Positions 39,064 through 49,607 of a DNA stretch of 64,000 nt are shown here, in pieces. Position 1 is the first letter of the stretch; each line of letters begins with the position of its first letter. The DNA is from Streptococcus equi subsp. equi (GTDB lineage Bacteria; Bacillota; Bacilli; Lactobacillales; Streptococcaceae). Location of the stretch: the NCBI GenBank assembly GCA_900637675.1, contig LR134389.1, positions 682,001 through 746,000 on the forward strand, in the 5' to 3' direction. The translations under genes and the position numbers were made by a program. The notes below the pieces were generated by a model. That model did not search any database. It was not told the DNA's origin and saw only the letters and a list, made by a program, of their open reading frames with translations.

Positions 39064-39843
39064 ATGGACTTTGACTATTTTTATAACAGAGAAGCGGAAA
39101 GATTTAATTTCTTAAAAGTACCGGAGATATTGGTTGATGGAGAAGAATTTAAAGGATTATCCGCTGAAGCAATTATCCTTTATTCAATGCTTCTTAAACG
39201 GACAGGAATGTCCTTTAAGAATAACTGGATTGATAAGGAAGGCAGGGTATTTATCTATTTCACAGTCGAAGAAATTATGAAAAGAAGAAATATCTCAAAG
39301 CCGACTGCCATAAAAACATTAGATGAATTAGATAGTAAAAAAGGAATTGGACTGATTGAACGGGTACGGCTTGGACTTGGAAAGCCGAATATCATTTATG
39401 TCAAAGATTTTATGAGCATATTTCAGGTAAAAGAAGATGACTTACAGAAGTTAAAAAATTTTACTTCAGAAGTAAAAGATTTTAACCTCAGAAGTAAAGA
39501 AAATGAACTTCAAGAGGTTAAGAACCTTGACTCTAACTATATAGAGAATAATAAGAGTAAGTATAGTAAGAGAGAATATAATTTTAGTGAAAACGGGCTT
39601 GGAACATTTCAAAATGTGTTTTTAGCTGCTGAAGATATATCAGACTTACAAATCATAATGAACTCACAGCTTGATAATTATATTGAGAGATTATCTGCAT
39701 ATATTAAAAGCACCGGAAAGACCTATAAAGACCATAAGGCAACAATCCTTTCATGGTTTTATAAAGATCAGGGAAGGGGCAAAGAAGTGAAAACATCAAA
39801 TATCCCGACATGGGAAGAATATGATAAAGGAGAACACCTATGA
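39064..39843 (+). CDS. repA: RepA-like replication initiator
   Basis: 259 residues from ATG 39064 behind GGAGGGAGG; the longer open frame has no site. An N-terminal RepA_N winged-helix domain (FLKVPEILVDGEEFKGLSAEAIILYSMLLKRTG, then ISKPTAIKTLDEL) and a C-terminal DnaD/DnaB-like region ending IPTWEEYD. It probably starts replication of the excised circle. Its end overlaps the next gene by 4 bases (ATGA). Confidence 0.85.
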   Translation: MDFDYFYNREAERFNFLKVPEILVDGEEFKGLSAEAIILYSMLLKRTGMSFKNNWIDKEGRVFIYFTVEEIMKRRNISKPTAIKTLDELDSKKGIGLIERVRLGLGKPNIIYVKDFMSIFQVKEDDLQKLKNFTSEVKDFNLRSKENELQEVKNLDSNYIENNKSKYSKREYNFSENGLGTFQNVFLAAEDISDLQIIMNSQLDNYIERLSAYIKSTGKTYKDHKATILSWFYKDQGRGKEVKTSNIPTWEEYDKGEHL

Positions 39844-40544
39844 TAAAAGAATTAGAAAAAGTAATGATAGAGGATGTAGAGTATTCTTACGATCCTGAAA
39901 AAGAATATATCAAGGACGGACACGCCTTTTGTAAAGTTTGTCATGAAAGAAAAGACAGAAAAGTGATGGAGTTCTTTGATAACAAGATGATATTTAAGAT
40001 TTCTTGCAAATGCGATAGAGATAGAGAGGCAAGAAAAAAAGAAAGAGAAAAGCAGATGGAAATAGAACGATTAAAAAAGAACTGCTTTAACTCTATTATT
40101 CAGTGGTCATACACCTTTGAAAATTATCAGGGAGAAGAAAATCAAAGTCTTATCATTGCAAAGAATTTTGTAAAAGACTATGAGCAGATGAAAAAAGAAA
40201 ATATCGGACTGCTATTTTACGGCTCAGTAGGAAGTGGAAAAACCTATCTTGCCTGCTCCATTGCAAATAGCCTTATTGAACAGTATCAAATAGGCGTTAA
40301 AATAAGAAATTTTGCACAGCTTATCAATGAGCTGCAAAAGGGAGGATTTGATTTTGATAAGAACGCATATATTGAATCCCTTGTAAATACTTCCGTTCTT
40401 ATCTTGGATGACTTGGGAATAGAAAGAGATACAAGCTATGCCAAAGAGCAGGTATATAACATTGTCAACAACAGGTACTTAAAGCAGAAACCGACTATCT
40501 TCACCACTAACCTTTCCTACGACACAATCCAAAGAGGATTTTAG
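39840..40544 (+). CDS. DnaC-like replication ATPase, C-terminus probably truncated
   Basis: 234 residues. A CxxC-CxC zinc motif near the N-terminus (FCKVCHERKD, SCKCDRD) and an AAA+ core: Walker A YGSVGSGKTYLA, Walker B VLILDDLG, and sensor TIFTTNLSYD. It should load the replicative helicase on ICE DNA with RepA. The frame stops right after the sensor (IQRGF), where relatives continue for about 30-40 residues. Another one-base loss in the GGATTTTAG region may be the cause, but the restored tail is ambiguous. Confidence 0.75.
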   Translation: MIKELEKVMIEDVEYSYDPEKEYIKDGHAFCKVCHERKDRKVMEFFDNKMIFKISCKCDRDREARKKEREKQMEIERLKKNCFNSIIQWSYTFENYQGEENQSLIIAKNFVKDYEQMKKENIGLLFYGSVGSGKTYLACSIANSLIEQYQIGVKIRNFAQLINELQKGGFDFDKNAYIESLVNTSVLILDDLGIERDTSYAKEQVYNIVNNRYLKQKPTIFTTNLSYDTIQRGF

Positions 40545-40610
40545 AAAGATTATTCAAAGAGATAAATTGAATCGAAATAAAGATAGGTTACTGAATGGAG
40601 GTGAGAGAAC

Positions 40611-41095
40611 TTGATCAATGAAGAAATAGCAAGAAAACGCTGAATATGGAAGTAAGAGCTGCTAAAGTAACAGGAAAGTTAATTCTGAACTTATTAAAGA
40701 AATTGATGAAAGAAGCAGAAAAACTTGGAGGACTTGAAAAGCTGGTTAATGCTAACGGAAATGAAGTAAAGCTAAAAGATATGGTAAAAAAGGGACAGCT
40801 TGAAGAAATTCCTGTTGAAGAAGCGGAGCTTAAGGAACTGAAAAAAGAACTTAATCGGTATGGTGTTAAGTTTTCAGTGATGAAGGATAAGGAAACAGGA
40901 AAATACTCTGTATTCTTTCAAGCCAAAGATATGAAAGTGATGGATAAAGCCTTTAAGCACGCATTAGCACAGTCTGAAAAGAAAACGGAAAGGAAAGAAT
41001 CTATTCACAAGAATATTGAGAAGTTTAAGGAAATGGCTAAGAACTCTGTTTCCAAAGATAAAATCAAGAATAAACAAAAGGAGCAGAGCCTATGA
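40611..41095 (+). pseudogene. pcfB: PcfB-like (DUF3801) conjugation protein, frameshifted at the N-terminus
   Basis: TTG 40611 follows GGAGGTGAG and reads INEEIARK, then TGA. One more A in the A4 run near 40634-40637 joins it to TLNMEVRAAKVTGKL and the open frame to 41095 (about 160 residues). DUF3801/PcfB proteins bind the coupling protein and relaxase. ATG 40646 could still start a nearly full product, so function may persist. Its stop overlaps virD4. Confidence 0.7.
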
Positions 41096-42871
41096 TAGAT
41101 AAAATATTAAAGGACATCAAAGGCTTATTTAAGGTGCAGGATAAGACAAAGTTTGTAAAGCAAAACATTCCCTATCTTGCATTTTTCTATTTAGGAAACA
41201 TCTTTGCCCATCATGTGAGAAGCTATACCGGTGGTGATGTCATAGATAAAATCTTTCAAGGGATATTGGAGATCAACACGATGAGTTTTCTTCCAAGTAT
41301 TCATCCGGCGGATATTTTAATGGGCATAGGAATGGCTGCTTTAATTAAATTTATTGTCTATACCAAAGGTAAAATGCTAAAAAGTTTAGACAGGGGAAAG
41401 AGTATGGCTCAGCAAGATGGGGAAATAAGAAAGATATTGAGCCATACATGGATGAAAAGTTTCAAAACAATATCTTGCTTACCCAGACAGAACGCCTAAC
41501 TATGAATGGTAGACCGGCTAATCCAAAGTATGCTCGTAACAAGAATGTACTTGTAATCGGTGGATCAGGAAGTGGTAAGACAAGATTTTATGTAAAACCG
41601 AACCTTATGCAGATGCACAGTAGCTATTGCGTAACCGATCCGAAAGGAACGATAGTCATTGAATGTGGCAAGATGCTTGAAGACAATGGATATGAGATAA
41701 AATTCTAAATACCATAAACTTCAAAAAGAGCATGAAATACAATCCCTTTGCCTATATCCATTCTGAGAAAGATATACTCAAATTAGTGCAGACAATCATT
41801 GCAAATACAAAAGGTGAGGGAGAAAAAGCGGGTGAAGATTTTTGGGTCAAAGCGGAAAAACTCTACTACACAGCACTTATCGGATATATCTTCTATGAAG
41901 CTCCAAGAGAAGAAAAGAACTTTGCAACGCTCCTTGATATGATAGACGCTTCAGAAGTAAGAGAAGATGATGAAACCTATATGAATCCAATAGACAGACT
42001 CTTTGAAGCACTTGAGAAAAAGGAGCCTACGCACTTTGCGGTCAAGCAATATAAAAATATAAATTGGCTGCGGGAAAGACAGCAAAATCTATTCTTATAT
42101 CTTGTGGTGCAAGGCTTGCTCCATTTGATATTCAGGAACTTAGAGATTTGATGAGTGAAGACGAACTTGAGCTTGATACATTGGGAGATAGAAAGACAGC
42201 ACTCTTTGTTATTATCTCTGATACAGATGATACCTTTAACTTTGTAGTGTCTATTATGTATTCACAGTTATTTAATCTACTTTGCGATAAGGCGGATGAT
42301 GTATATGGTGGCAGACTTCCTGTTCATGTAAGATGCTTACTTGATGAGTTTGCAAATATCGGCTTAATTCCAAAGTTTGAGAAGCTCATAGCCACAATTA
42401 GAAGTAGAGAAATTTCAGCGAGTATTATCTTACAGGCACAATCTCAGCTAAAGGCAATATATAAGGATAATGCTGATACCATTGTGGGTAACTGTGATAG
42501 TACCTTATTCTTAGGTGGAAAGGAAAAAAACACTAAAAGAGCTGTCCGAAACGCTTGGTAAAGAAACTATCGACCTTTACAACACATCGGAAACAAGGTC
42601 AAATCAAAAGAGCTTTGGACTTAACTATCAAAAAACAGGCAAAGAGCTGATGAGTCAGGATGAGATTACGGTCATGGATGGTGGAAAATGTATCTTTCAG
42701 CTTAGAGGTGTCAGACCTTTTCTTTCAGATAAGTACGATATTACAAAGCACAAGAACTATAAGCTGCTTGAGGACTATGATAAGAAAAATTTATTTGATA
42801 TAGAAAGCTACATGAAACGGAAAGGAAAAGCAAAACTGAATAGGGAAACAGTTATTACAAGAATGCAGTAA
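41092..42871 (+). pseudogene. virD4: VirD4/TraG coupling protein with four frameshifts
   Basis: One coupling protein of about 593 residues is spread over five frames. The breaks are near 41405, 41705, 42056 and 42535, each repaired by adding one base, in A runs at the last three. Segments in order: membrane part (FFYLGNIFAHHV, IGMAALIKFIVY), RWGNKKDIEPYM, Walker A GGSGSGKT, DPKGTIVIECGKML, YNPFAYI, FWVKAEKLYYTALIGYIFYEAP, Walker B LLDEFANIG, and ILQAQSQLKAIYKDNADTIVGNC. VirD4 brings the relaxase-DNA complex to the channel; as sequenced no functional protein can be made. Confidence 0.88.
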
Positions 42872-42971
42872 GTCTACAAAATAGATTTGCTGCTTTTTTA
42901 TGCAAAAGTAAGGAGGCAAGATGATAAGGATCAGAAGTCCCACTGAGTAAAAAACTAAATAGTATGAGTAT

Positions 42972-43008
42972 AGCGATTGGAAAAGTAATACTTCCGGTCG
43001 CTTTTTTT
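42972..43008 (+). terminator. Terminator-like hairpin upstream of ssb
   Basis: AGCGATTGGAA pairs with TTCCGGTCGCT (two G-U), loop AAGTAATAC-like, then T7. It ends about 10 bases before the ssb ribosome site. Confidence 0.8.
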
Positions 43009-43034
43009 ATTGAAATGAAAAGGAGAAATTTTTA

Positions 43035-43346
43035 ATGAAGCAAGAAATGATTAACATCAACGCCAACTTAGTGGCAGAACCTACTTTCTCAAGTTTTGAA
43101 AAAGAGGGTAAAGAAGTAGAAGTTGTAAATTTTACGCTTGTAAAGAAGTACGGTAAAGGCAAGGAGTACATCAATTGTGCAGCCTATGGAGAAAAAGCGG
43201 ATAAAGCAAAGGACTTTGAAAAGGGCGATTTGATTCATGTATTCGGCTACTTTAAGAAGCGTGAAAAAGAGGGAAAGACTTACAAAAATTTTGTAGTGAA
43301 GTCATACAACAAGATTGAAAAGAAAGAAGAAAATGAGGAGGAATAA
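43035..43346 (+). CDS. ssb: Single-stranded DNA-binding protein (ICE)
   Basis: 103 residues, one OB fold: ININANLVAEPTFSSF, VVNFTLVKKYG, INCAAYGEKAD and KGDLIHVFGYFKKREKEGKTYKNFVV. Acidic tail KKEENEEE as in SSB proteins. Probably protects transferred single strands. SD AAAGGAG; followed after 3 bases by the Maff2 gene. Confidence 0.85.
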   Translation: MKQEMININANLVAEPTFSSFEKEGKEVEVVNFTLVKKYGKGKEYINCAAYGEKADKAKDFEKGDLIHVFGYFKKREKEGKTYKNFVVKSYNKIEKKEENEEE

Positions 43347-43349
43347 ATT

Positions 43350-43565
43350 ATGGAATTTTTCGCACAGGCAGTAAATGTATTAAAGATTTTGGTTATGGCA
43401 GTAGGAGCAGGACTTGGAGCATGGGGTGTCATTAACCTGATGGAAGGTTATGGTAACGATAATCCGGGAGCCAAAAGTCAAGGGATCAAGCAATTGATGG
43501 CGGGAGGAGGTATTGTCCTTATCGGACTTAAGCTGATTCCACTTCTTGCAAATGTACTCAGATAA
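43350..43565 (+). CDS. Maff2-family small membrane protein
   Basis: 71 residues with two glycine-rich hydrophobic segments (ILVMAVGAGLGAWGVINL and LMAGGGIVLIGLKLIPLLA) joined by a GNDNPGAKSQGIKQ loop. This matches Maff2, a family always found between VirD4 and VirB6 in such ICEs, likely a VirB2/VirB3-like channel or pilin part. Confidence 0.82.
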   Translation: MEFFAQAVNVLKILVMAVGAGLGAWGVINLMEGYGNDNPGAKSQGIKQLMAGGGIVLIGLKLIPLLANVLR

Positions 43566-43584
43566 GAAGAAAAGGAGAGCTTAG

Positions 43585-44451
43585 ATGTTTGGGATATTCG
43601 ACAAAATAGAAGAATTCTTTAAGGAGCTTCTACTGGGCGGTATCCAAGCAAACTTAGAGTCCATGTTTCTTGACATCAACGACAAGGTTGGTGCAGTTGC
43701 AACAGATGTAGGAAAAACTCCTATGGGGTGGAATGGAGATGTATTTACCTTTATTAAAAGCATTAACGATTCGGTCATTATTCCCATAGCGGGACTAATT
43801 ATCACAGCAGTCCTTTGTATCGAGCTTATCAATATGGTTATACAGAAAAATAACCTACATGATAATACGGATACATTTGAATTTTTCAAGTACATCATCA
43901 AGATGTGAATTGCTGTATGGTTGGTATCTCACGCTTTTGAATTTTCAATGGCGGTCTTTGATGTAGCACAGCATATGGTAAATAAGGCGGCAGGGGTGAT
44001 AAACACCTCTGCCACCGTTTCCGGAGATCAGATAGTGGCGATGATGGATACCCTAAAAGAAAAGGGACTTGGAGAGCTTATCATGATTCTCTTTGAAACC
44101 TCGCTCATTAAAGTTGCCATACAGGCAATTTCCATAGTGATTATGCTTGTGGTTTACGGAAGGATGTTTGAGATTTATGTTTATTCATCGGTTTCAGCCA
44201 TTCCATTTGCCACGATGGGAAACAAAGAATGGGGGCAAATTGGCACAAATTACATCAAAGGATTATTTGCACTTGGACTACAAGGACTCTTTTTAATGGT
44301 TTGTCTTGGAATTTACGCAGTATTAGTTAAGACGATTGAAATAACAGATATACACACAAGTACCATGACGATACTTGGTTATGCGGTTTTGCTGGGGTTA
44401 ATGATGCTAAAGAGCGGAACACTGGCCAAAAGCGTATTAAATGCACACTAA
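43585..44451 (+). pseudogene. VirB6/TrbL-like channel protein split by an in-frame stop
   Basis: The frame from 43585 (MFGIFDKIEEFFKELLLGGI) continues unbroken to 44451 except for TGA at 43906-43908, where KM-stop-IAVWLVSHAF suggests an original TGG tryptophan. Both halves keep the same frame, so this is a substitution and not an indel. The protein would have 288 residues and about six membrane segments, forming the inner-membrane part of the transfer channel. Confidence 0.8.
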
Positions 44452-44470
44452 AAAAGAAAGGAAAGATAGT

Positions 44471-44734
44471 ATGAATAAAAGAAAAACAGTATTTACAGCA
44501 GTAGTAATGGTCGCAGGCATTATGGCGGTAATTGATAGAATCAGGCTTCATAACAAAGCTGCCGAATTAGAAGAAAGAACACAGGACATCGGTCGCTGCC
44601 ATAATGATTTTTGCTTAATGCAGCAAAGATATAACAAGAATACAGATGAACAGCTTGCAATTATTCAGGATGAAATCGGCTCTGTATATGAACACTTTGA
44701 GGAGTTTTCAAAGGGTAAAGAAGATGGGAGGTAA
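44471..44734 (+). CDS. Small ICE protein with N-terminal membrane segment
   Basis: 87 residues from ATG 44471 (GGAAAG upstream): one hydrophobic segment (TVFTAVVMVAGIMAVIDRI) and a charged, coiled-coil-like remainder with two cysteines. I recognise no family. It lies between trbL and prgI and is probably part of the transfer operon. Confidence 0.6.
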   Translation: MNKRKTVFTAVVMVAGIMAVIDRIRLHNKAAELEERTQDIGRCHNDFCLMQQRYNKNTDEQLAIIQDEIGSVYEHFEEFSKGKEDGR

Positions 44735-44737
44735 GCT

Positions 44738-45127
44738 ATGGCGTATGTACCAATACCCAAGGACTTAAAGAAGGTCAAGACAAAGGTAGCCTTTAACCTT
44801 ACAAAAAGACAGCTCATAGGATTTACCATTGCAGGACTTGTTGGAATACCTGTCTATTTATTTATGAGAAAGGTAGTACCAAACGATATAGCTTTCATAT
44901 TCCTTATCGTGTCCACACTTCCAATCTTTTTTATCACACTTTTTGAAAAGGACGGACTGACCTTTGAGAAATATTTTAAGCATATCTACCTTCATAAGTT
45001 TTATCAGCCGGCAAAGAGAGTGAGAAAGGAGGTTTACCTTGAACAAGAAAAGAAAAATTCAGCAACTAAAGTTAGAAGAAAACAAAAAGGCATTAAAAAA
45101 GGAGAGAAAGGACTTAAAGCAAAGTAA
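44738..45127 (+). CDS. prgI: PrgI-family conjugation protein
   Basis: 129 residues: VPIPKDLKKVKTKVAFNLTKRQLIGF at the start, two membrane segments (FTIAGLVGIPVYLFM, AFIFLIVSTLPIFFI), then FEKYFKHIYLHKFYQPAKRVR. PrgI is the VirB3-like partner of VirB4. Its last 89 bases overlap virB4 in another frame, so the two are coupled. Confidence 0.88.
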   Translation: MAYVPIPKDLKKVKTKVAFNLTKRQLIGFTIAGLVGIPVYLFMRKVVPNDIAFIFLIVSTLPIFFITLFEKDGLTFEKYFKHIYLHKFYQPAKRVRKEVYLEQEKKNSATKVRRKQKGIKKGEKGLKAK

Positions 45128-47468
45128 GGGAAAGTCTAACAAAGAAAAGAGCGGACTACTTGATCTTATCTTTAGAAAAGAGCAAAAACGCTATACGGTA
45201 GAAGATACCATTCCCTATCTTAGACTCTTAAAAAGCGGGATATGCCAGCTCGATGAAAAGCACTTCAGTAAAAGCATAGCCTTTCAGGACATTAACTATC
45301 AGCTTGCTTTAGATGAAGATAGGGATTTGATTTTTAATCAGTTTGCAAACTTTCTAAATTCCTTTGATCCAAGCATAGCGATTGAGTTTTCCTACATCAA
45401 TCAGCTTGGACGAAACGAAGAAATGAAATCGGCAATTCAGATACCGGATAAAGGGGACGGATTTGACGATATACGACTTGAGTTTAGAGAGATGCTAAAA
45501 AGTCAGATTGTAAAAGGAAATAACGGACTGAAAAAATCAAAGTATGTAACCTTTACAGTAGAGGCAGACAATTTAGAACAGGCTACATCAAAACTTGAAA
45601 GATTGGATATAGATATATTATCTAATCTCAAAAGCATGGGGGTAAGAGCTGAAAGTCTTACAGTAGAGGAAAGGCTAAAGATTCTTCACGATATATTAAA
45701 TCCGAATAAGACCTTTGAGTTTTCCTACAAAGACCTGAAGAAAAAGGAAAGTACCAAAACATATATCGTGCCTGATGAATTTAACTTTATGCCAAGCAGG
45801 TATTTCAAGTTTGGGAAGTTTATCGGAGCAACAAGTCATTTTCAAATCCTTGCAAGTGAGCTTTCAGACCGTATGTTATCGGAGTTTTTGGATATTGATG
45901 ATAACATCAATATATCTTTTCATATTAAGGCGATTGACCAGTCAGAAGCCATCAAGATGGTAAAACGAAAAAACACCGATATTGATAAGATGCGAATTGA
46001 GGAAAACAAGAAAGCTGTAAGGTCAGGCTATGACATGGACATTCTTCCAAGTGATTTAATTACTTACGGAGAAGATGTAAAAAGTCTTTTAAAAGATTTA
46101 CAGACAAGAGATGAGCGTATGTTTGTTGTAAGTATTGTCTTTATGAATTTTGCAAGGACAGTGCAAAAGCTCGATAACACCATAGCTCAGATAAGCTCCA
46201 TTGCAAACAAGCATAACTGTAAATTGAAAAGACTTGACCATACGCAGGAACAAGGCTTAGTGAGCGTGCTGCCTCTTGGGGTAAACAAGATTGAAATAGA
46301 TAGAGGGCTAACCTCATCATCAACAGCAGTCTTTATGCCTTTTACAACAGAGGAGCTTTTTATCAATTCAAGTAATAGCCTATACTATGGACTAAACGCT
46401 TTAAGCCATAACCTGATTATGGCGGATCGAAAGAAATTAAAGAACCCAAACGGTCTAATCTTAGGAACTCCGGGTAGTGGTAAGTCCTTTAGTGCCAAAA
46501 GAGAGATGGCAAATGCGATTTTAGTAACGGACGATGATGTGATTATCTGTGATCCGGAGGGAGAGTATGGAAACCTTGTAAGACAGTTTAATGGAGAAGT
46601 CATTAAGGTCAGCAGTAAGTCAAAAGATTACCTGAATCCACTTGATATAAATATGAACTACGGTGATGGGGACGCACCTCTTAAAGACAAGGCAAACTTC
46701 ATTATGTCTATGCTTGAGCTTGTAGTTGGTGGTAGTGGACTTACAGCGGAAGAAAAGTCCGTTATAGATAGATGCTTACCTAAGATTTACGAAAGGTACT
46801 TTGAAAATCCGACTTATGACAATATGCCTATACTTCAAGACCTATACGATATGTTAAAAGGGCAGGAAGAAAAGGTAGGGAAAAAGCTGGCAACAGAGAT
46901 GGAAATTTATGTTTCAGGTTCTCTTAATGTCTTTAATCACAGGTCAAATGTGGACTTAAATAAGAAGCTACTTTGTTTTGATATTAAGGAGCTTGGAAGT
47001 CAATTAAAGAAAATAGGTATGCTTGTTATACAGGATCAGGTGTGGAATAAGGTATCGCAAAACAGAGGAAACAAGGCTACAAGGTACTATATAGATGAGT
47101 TTCACTTGCTGTTAAAAGATGAGCAGACAGCTTCATATTCGGTAGAGATTTGGAAGCGTTTTAGAAAATGGGGAGGAATCCCGACTGGTATCACGCAAAA
47201 TGTCAAAGACCTACTTATGAGTAAGGAAATTGAAAATATCTTTGATAATACGGACTTTGTCTTAATGTTAAATCAGGCTTCGGGAGATAGGGAAATACTT
47301 GCAAGGAAACTTAAAATCTCACTTCCGCAGCTTAGATATGTTACGAACTCCAATGAGGGCGAGGGACTACTTTTCTTTGGAAATACCATTGTGCCTTTCC
47401 TTGATAAGTTTCCGAAAGATACAATTCTTTATCAGAAGATGACTACCAAGCCTGAAGAAGTGAGGTAG
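45039..47468 (+). CDS. virB4: VirB4-family conjugation ATPase
   Basis: 809 residues, intact. Walker A GTPGSGKSF at about 477-485, ICDPEGEYGNLVRQF after it, Walker B RYYIDEFHLLL near 680-690, and GIPTGITQNVKDLL. It energises pilus or channel assembly with VirB6 and PrgI. The start follows GAAAGGAGG inside prgI. The N-terminus is strongly basic. Confidence 0.94.
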   Translation: MNKKRKIQQLKLEENKKALKKERKDLKQSKGKSNKEKSGLLDLIFRKEQKRYTVEDTIPYLRLLKSGICQLDEKHFSKSIAFQDINYQLALDEDRDLIFNQFANFLNSFDPSIAIEFSYINQLGRNEEMKSAIQIPDKGDGFDDIRLEFREMLKSQIVKGNNGLKKSKYVTFTVEADNLEQATSKLERLDIDILSNLKSMGVRAESLTVEERLKILHDILNPNKTFEFSYKDLKKKESTKTYIVPDEFNFMPSRYFKFGKFIGATSHFQILASELSDRMLSEFLDIDDNINISFHIKAIDQSEAIKMVKRKNTDIDKMRIEENKKAVRSGYDMDILPSDLITYGEDVKSLLKDLQTRDERMFVVSIVFMNFARTVQKLDNTIAQISSIANKHNCKLKRLDHTQEQGLVSVLPLGVNKIEIDRGLTSSSTAVFMPFTTEELFINSSNSLYYGLNALSHNLIMADRKKLKNPNGLILGTPGSGKSFSAKREMANAILVTDDDVIICDPEGEYGNLVRQFNGEVIKVSSKSKDYLNPLDINMNYGDGDAPLKDKANFIMSMLELVVGGSGLTAEEKSVIDRCLPKIYERYFENPTYDNMPILQDLYDMLKGQEEKVGKKLATEMEIYVSGSLNVFNHRSNVDLNKKLLCFDIKELGSQLKKIGMLVIQDQVWNKVSQNRGNKATRYYIDEFHLLLKDEQTASYSVEIWKRFRKWGGIPTGITQNVKDLLMSKEIENIFDNTDFVLMLNQASGDREILARKLKISLPQLRYVTNSNEGEGLLFFGNTIVPFLDKFPKDTILYQKMTTKPEEVR

Positions 47469-47471
47469 CTT

Positions 47472-49595
47472 ATGGATGGGAAGCTGAAAAAAGATTTTAG
47501 AGAAAGGCATAAGGCAAGCCTTGAAAGGGAGATGCTTAAAGCTGAAACAAGCTCTATACCTGAAGAAAGTAAGCTAAAGCATAACGATGATTACAGAGGA
47601 AAAATTGTCCATGACAAAGATAGATTTCAGGACAAGGTTCATGAGAAGATAAGCAAGGTAAGATCTGAAAATGAGCAGATAGAGGGGACTTCTAAAAGAA
47701 ATGCAAAGTATAGGGCTTCTGATAAGGGAAGTGTAAATGAAGCAGGAAAGGCTGACTATGATACTGAGGTAAAGAACGGGAAAATCTATGATTCTTTAGG
47801 ACAAGACCTTGATAATGATGGAATCATAGACAGATACGATAATGATTTTAGGGACAGCGACTACTTTGAATCAACCTATGATGTAGAGGATAATCTACCT
47901 CAAAAAGAAAAATCATTAGAAAATCCCTCTAAAAATCATAAGGCTCAAAAGAATAAGTATAAAAGGAAAAACTATTCCGAAAGCCTCTATACAAGAAAAA
48001 AGGACGATGTACCAAAAGAGAATAAGCCTGAAGATAAAAAGGCAGGGAAAGATGTTGCGGGCGAAAAAGAACATAGCAGTCTTTCAAAAGACCAAAAGAA
48101 AAAGCTGAAGAAAGATATGGTAAAAGTATCTGCCCTGTCAGGACTTGCCAAAGGAAGTGAAACCGTAAGAGATTACCTTTCTCATGGAAGTGATGAAAAT
48201 AAAGGCGTAGAAGCGGGAGAAAAAACAGCCGATGCAAGTTCAAAACTCATTCATGGTATAAAGAGATACTCAGATAAGAAAAGAGCTAAAAAAGGATATG
48301 AGCTTACAAATAAGGACTATAAAATCAGAAAGCGTAAATCCAAGTTAGAGTTTCGTGATGCCAAAGAGGAACTGAAAAAGACAGATGAGTATAAAAGAGC
48401 AAGTGCCTATAAAAGATTTCAAAAGAAAAATCAGGTAAAGGCAGCGATTTCTCGTGAGAATAAGTCAAGACTCAGAGATCGGATTAAAGAGGGACTTATC
48501 GGAACACTGAAAAGCTCAAAGGATATGATTATCCGAAAAGCCAAAGGACTAATGCTTATCTTCGTAGGTATCATCATCTTAGGAAATTTTGTGATTAACT
48601 TTGCAGGAACAGGCATGACAGGCTTTATGAACTCTACAAACTCTGTTCTTACAACAAGCTATTTATCAAAGCCAAATGTTCTAAGTGAAATCAATCAGAA
48701 GTTTTCTGCTATGGAGAGTGAGCTTCAAAGTGAAGTGGATCATGTAGAAGAGAATTATCCCGGATATGATGAGTATATCTTAAACAACACAGAGTATATC
48801 GGTCATAATGTCCATGAGCTTTTATCCTACATTACATCAAGGTGCGGAGAGGTAAAGAGTGTATCGGAAGTAGAAACCATATTAAAAGAATTGTTTGAGT
48901 CCATGTATGACCTTGAATACAGGGAAGAAATTGAAATCAGATACAGGACAGTTACAGAAACCTATACCGATGAAGATGGCAATGAATATACCGAAAGCCA
49001 TGAAGAGCCTTATGAATATAAGAAGCTCATTGTAACGCTTCATAAAAAAGAGATGGACAGCATTATCCGAAGGGTCTTTAAAGACTATCCCGATAATTTA
49101 AAGCACTATGAAGCCTTATTCCTTGCTCAAGGAAATATGGGAGAAGCCTTTAGAAATTCTGACCTTATCAGTGCTAATGGCGGTGTAGGTGGTGGGAAAG
49201 AGTATGAGGCATCTTCGGAAGTACAAAAGAAGATTGTTAATGCTGCATATATCACTCCATCTCCGGGTGCAGGCTGGTGTGCCATGTGGGTATCGCAAGT
49301 TTACCAAAATGCGGGACTTGGATATATCGGAGGAAATGCTAATGATATGTATCGAAACTATACCTTTACATCCGATAGGTCAAAGCTCAAGGTAGGAATG
49401 CTTGTAGCGGTAGAAAGCAGCAGTAGCGGAAGCACAGCAGGACTTACCTATGGTCATGTCGGAATCTATATCGGAGACGGCAAGGTTATTGATAATATCG
49501 GTTATATAAGAGTAACTACTTTAGATGATTGGATTGCGACTTTTTGTAAACACCATCCGGTAGGCTTTGGTTTTCCACCAAATGTAAACAGATAA
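47472..49595 (+). CDS. NlpC/P60-CHAP-like peptidoglycan hydrolase of the transfer system
   Basis: 707 residues. A long charged N-terminal cytoplasmic part contains a calcium-loop-like DLDNDGIIDRYDND at about 115-128, one membrane helix (GLMLIFVGIIILGNFVINFAG, near 355-375), then an extracellular part with a C-terminal cysteine-peptidase-like domain: catalytic Cys in GAGWCAMWVSQVY, His in GHVGIYIGDGKVI. It probably opens the cell wall for the channel (VirB1-like). Confidence 0.85.
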   Translation: MDGKLKKDFRERHKASLEREMLKAETSSIPEESKLKHNDDYRGKIVHDKDRFQDKVHEKISKVRSENEQIEGTSKRNAKYRASDKGSVNEAGKADYDTEVKNGKIYDSLGQDLDNDGIIDRYDNDFRDSDYFESTYDVEDNLPQKEKSLENPSKNHKAQKNKYKRKNYSESLYTRKKDDVPKENKPEDKKAGKDVAGEKEHSSLSKDQKKKLKKDMVKVSALSGLAKGSETVRDYLSHGSDENKGVEAGEKTADASSKLIHGIKRYSDKKRAKKGYELTNKDYKIRKRKSKLEFRDAKEELKKTDEYKRASAYKRFQKKNQVKAAISRENKSRLRDRIKEGLIGTLKSSKDMIIRKAKGLMLIFVGIIILGNFVINFAGTGMTGFMNSTNSVLTTSYLSKPNVLSEINQKFSAMESELQSEVDHVEENYPGYDEYILNNTEYIGHNVHELLSYITSRCGEVKSVSEVETILKELFESMYDLEYREEIEIRYRTVTETYTDEDGNEYTESHEEPYEYKKLIVTLHKKEMDSIIRRVFKDYPDNLKHYEALFLAQGNMGEAFRNSDLISANGGVGGGKEYEASSEVQKKIVNAAYITPSPGAGWCAMWVSQVYQNAGLGYIGGNANDMYRNYTFTSDRSKLKVGMLVAVESSSSGSTAGLTYGHVGIYIGDGKVIDNIGYIRVTTLDDWIATFCKHHPVGFGFPPNVNR

Positions 49596-49607
49596 GGAGG
49601 GAACAAT

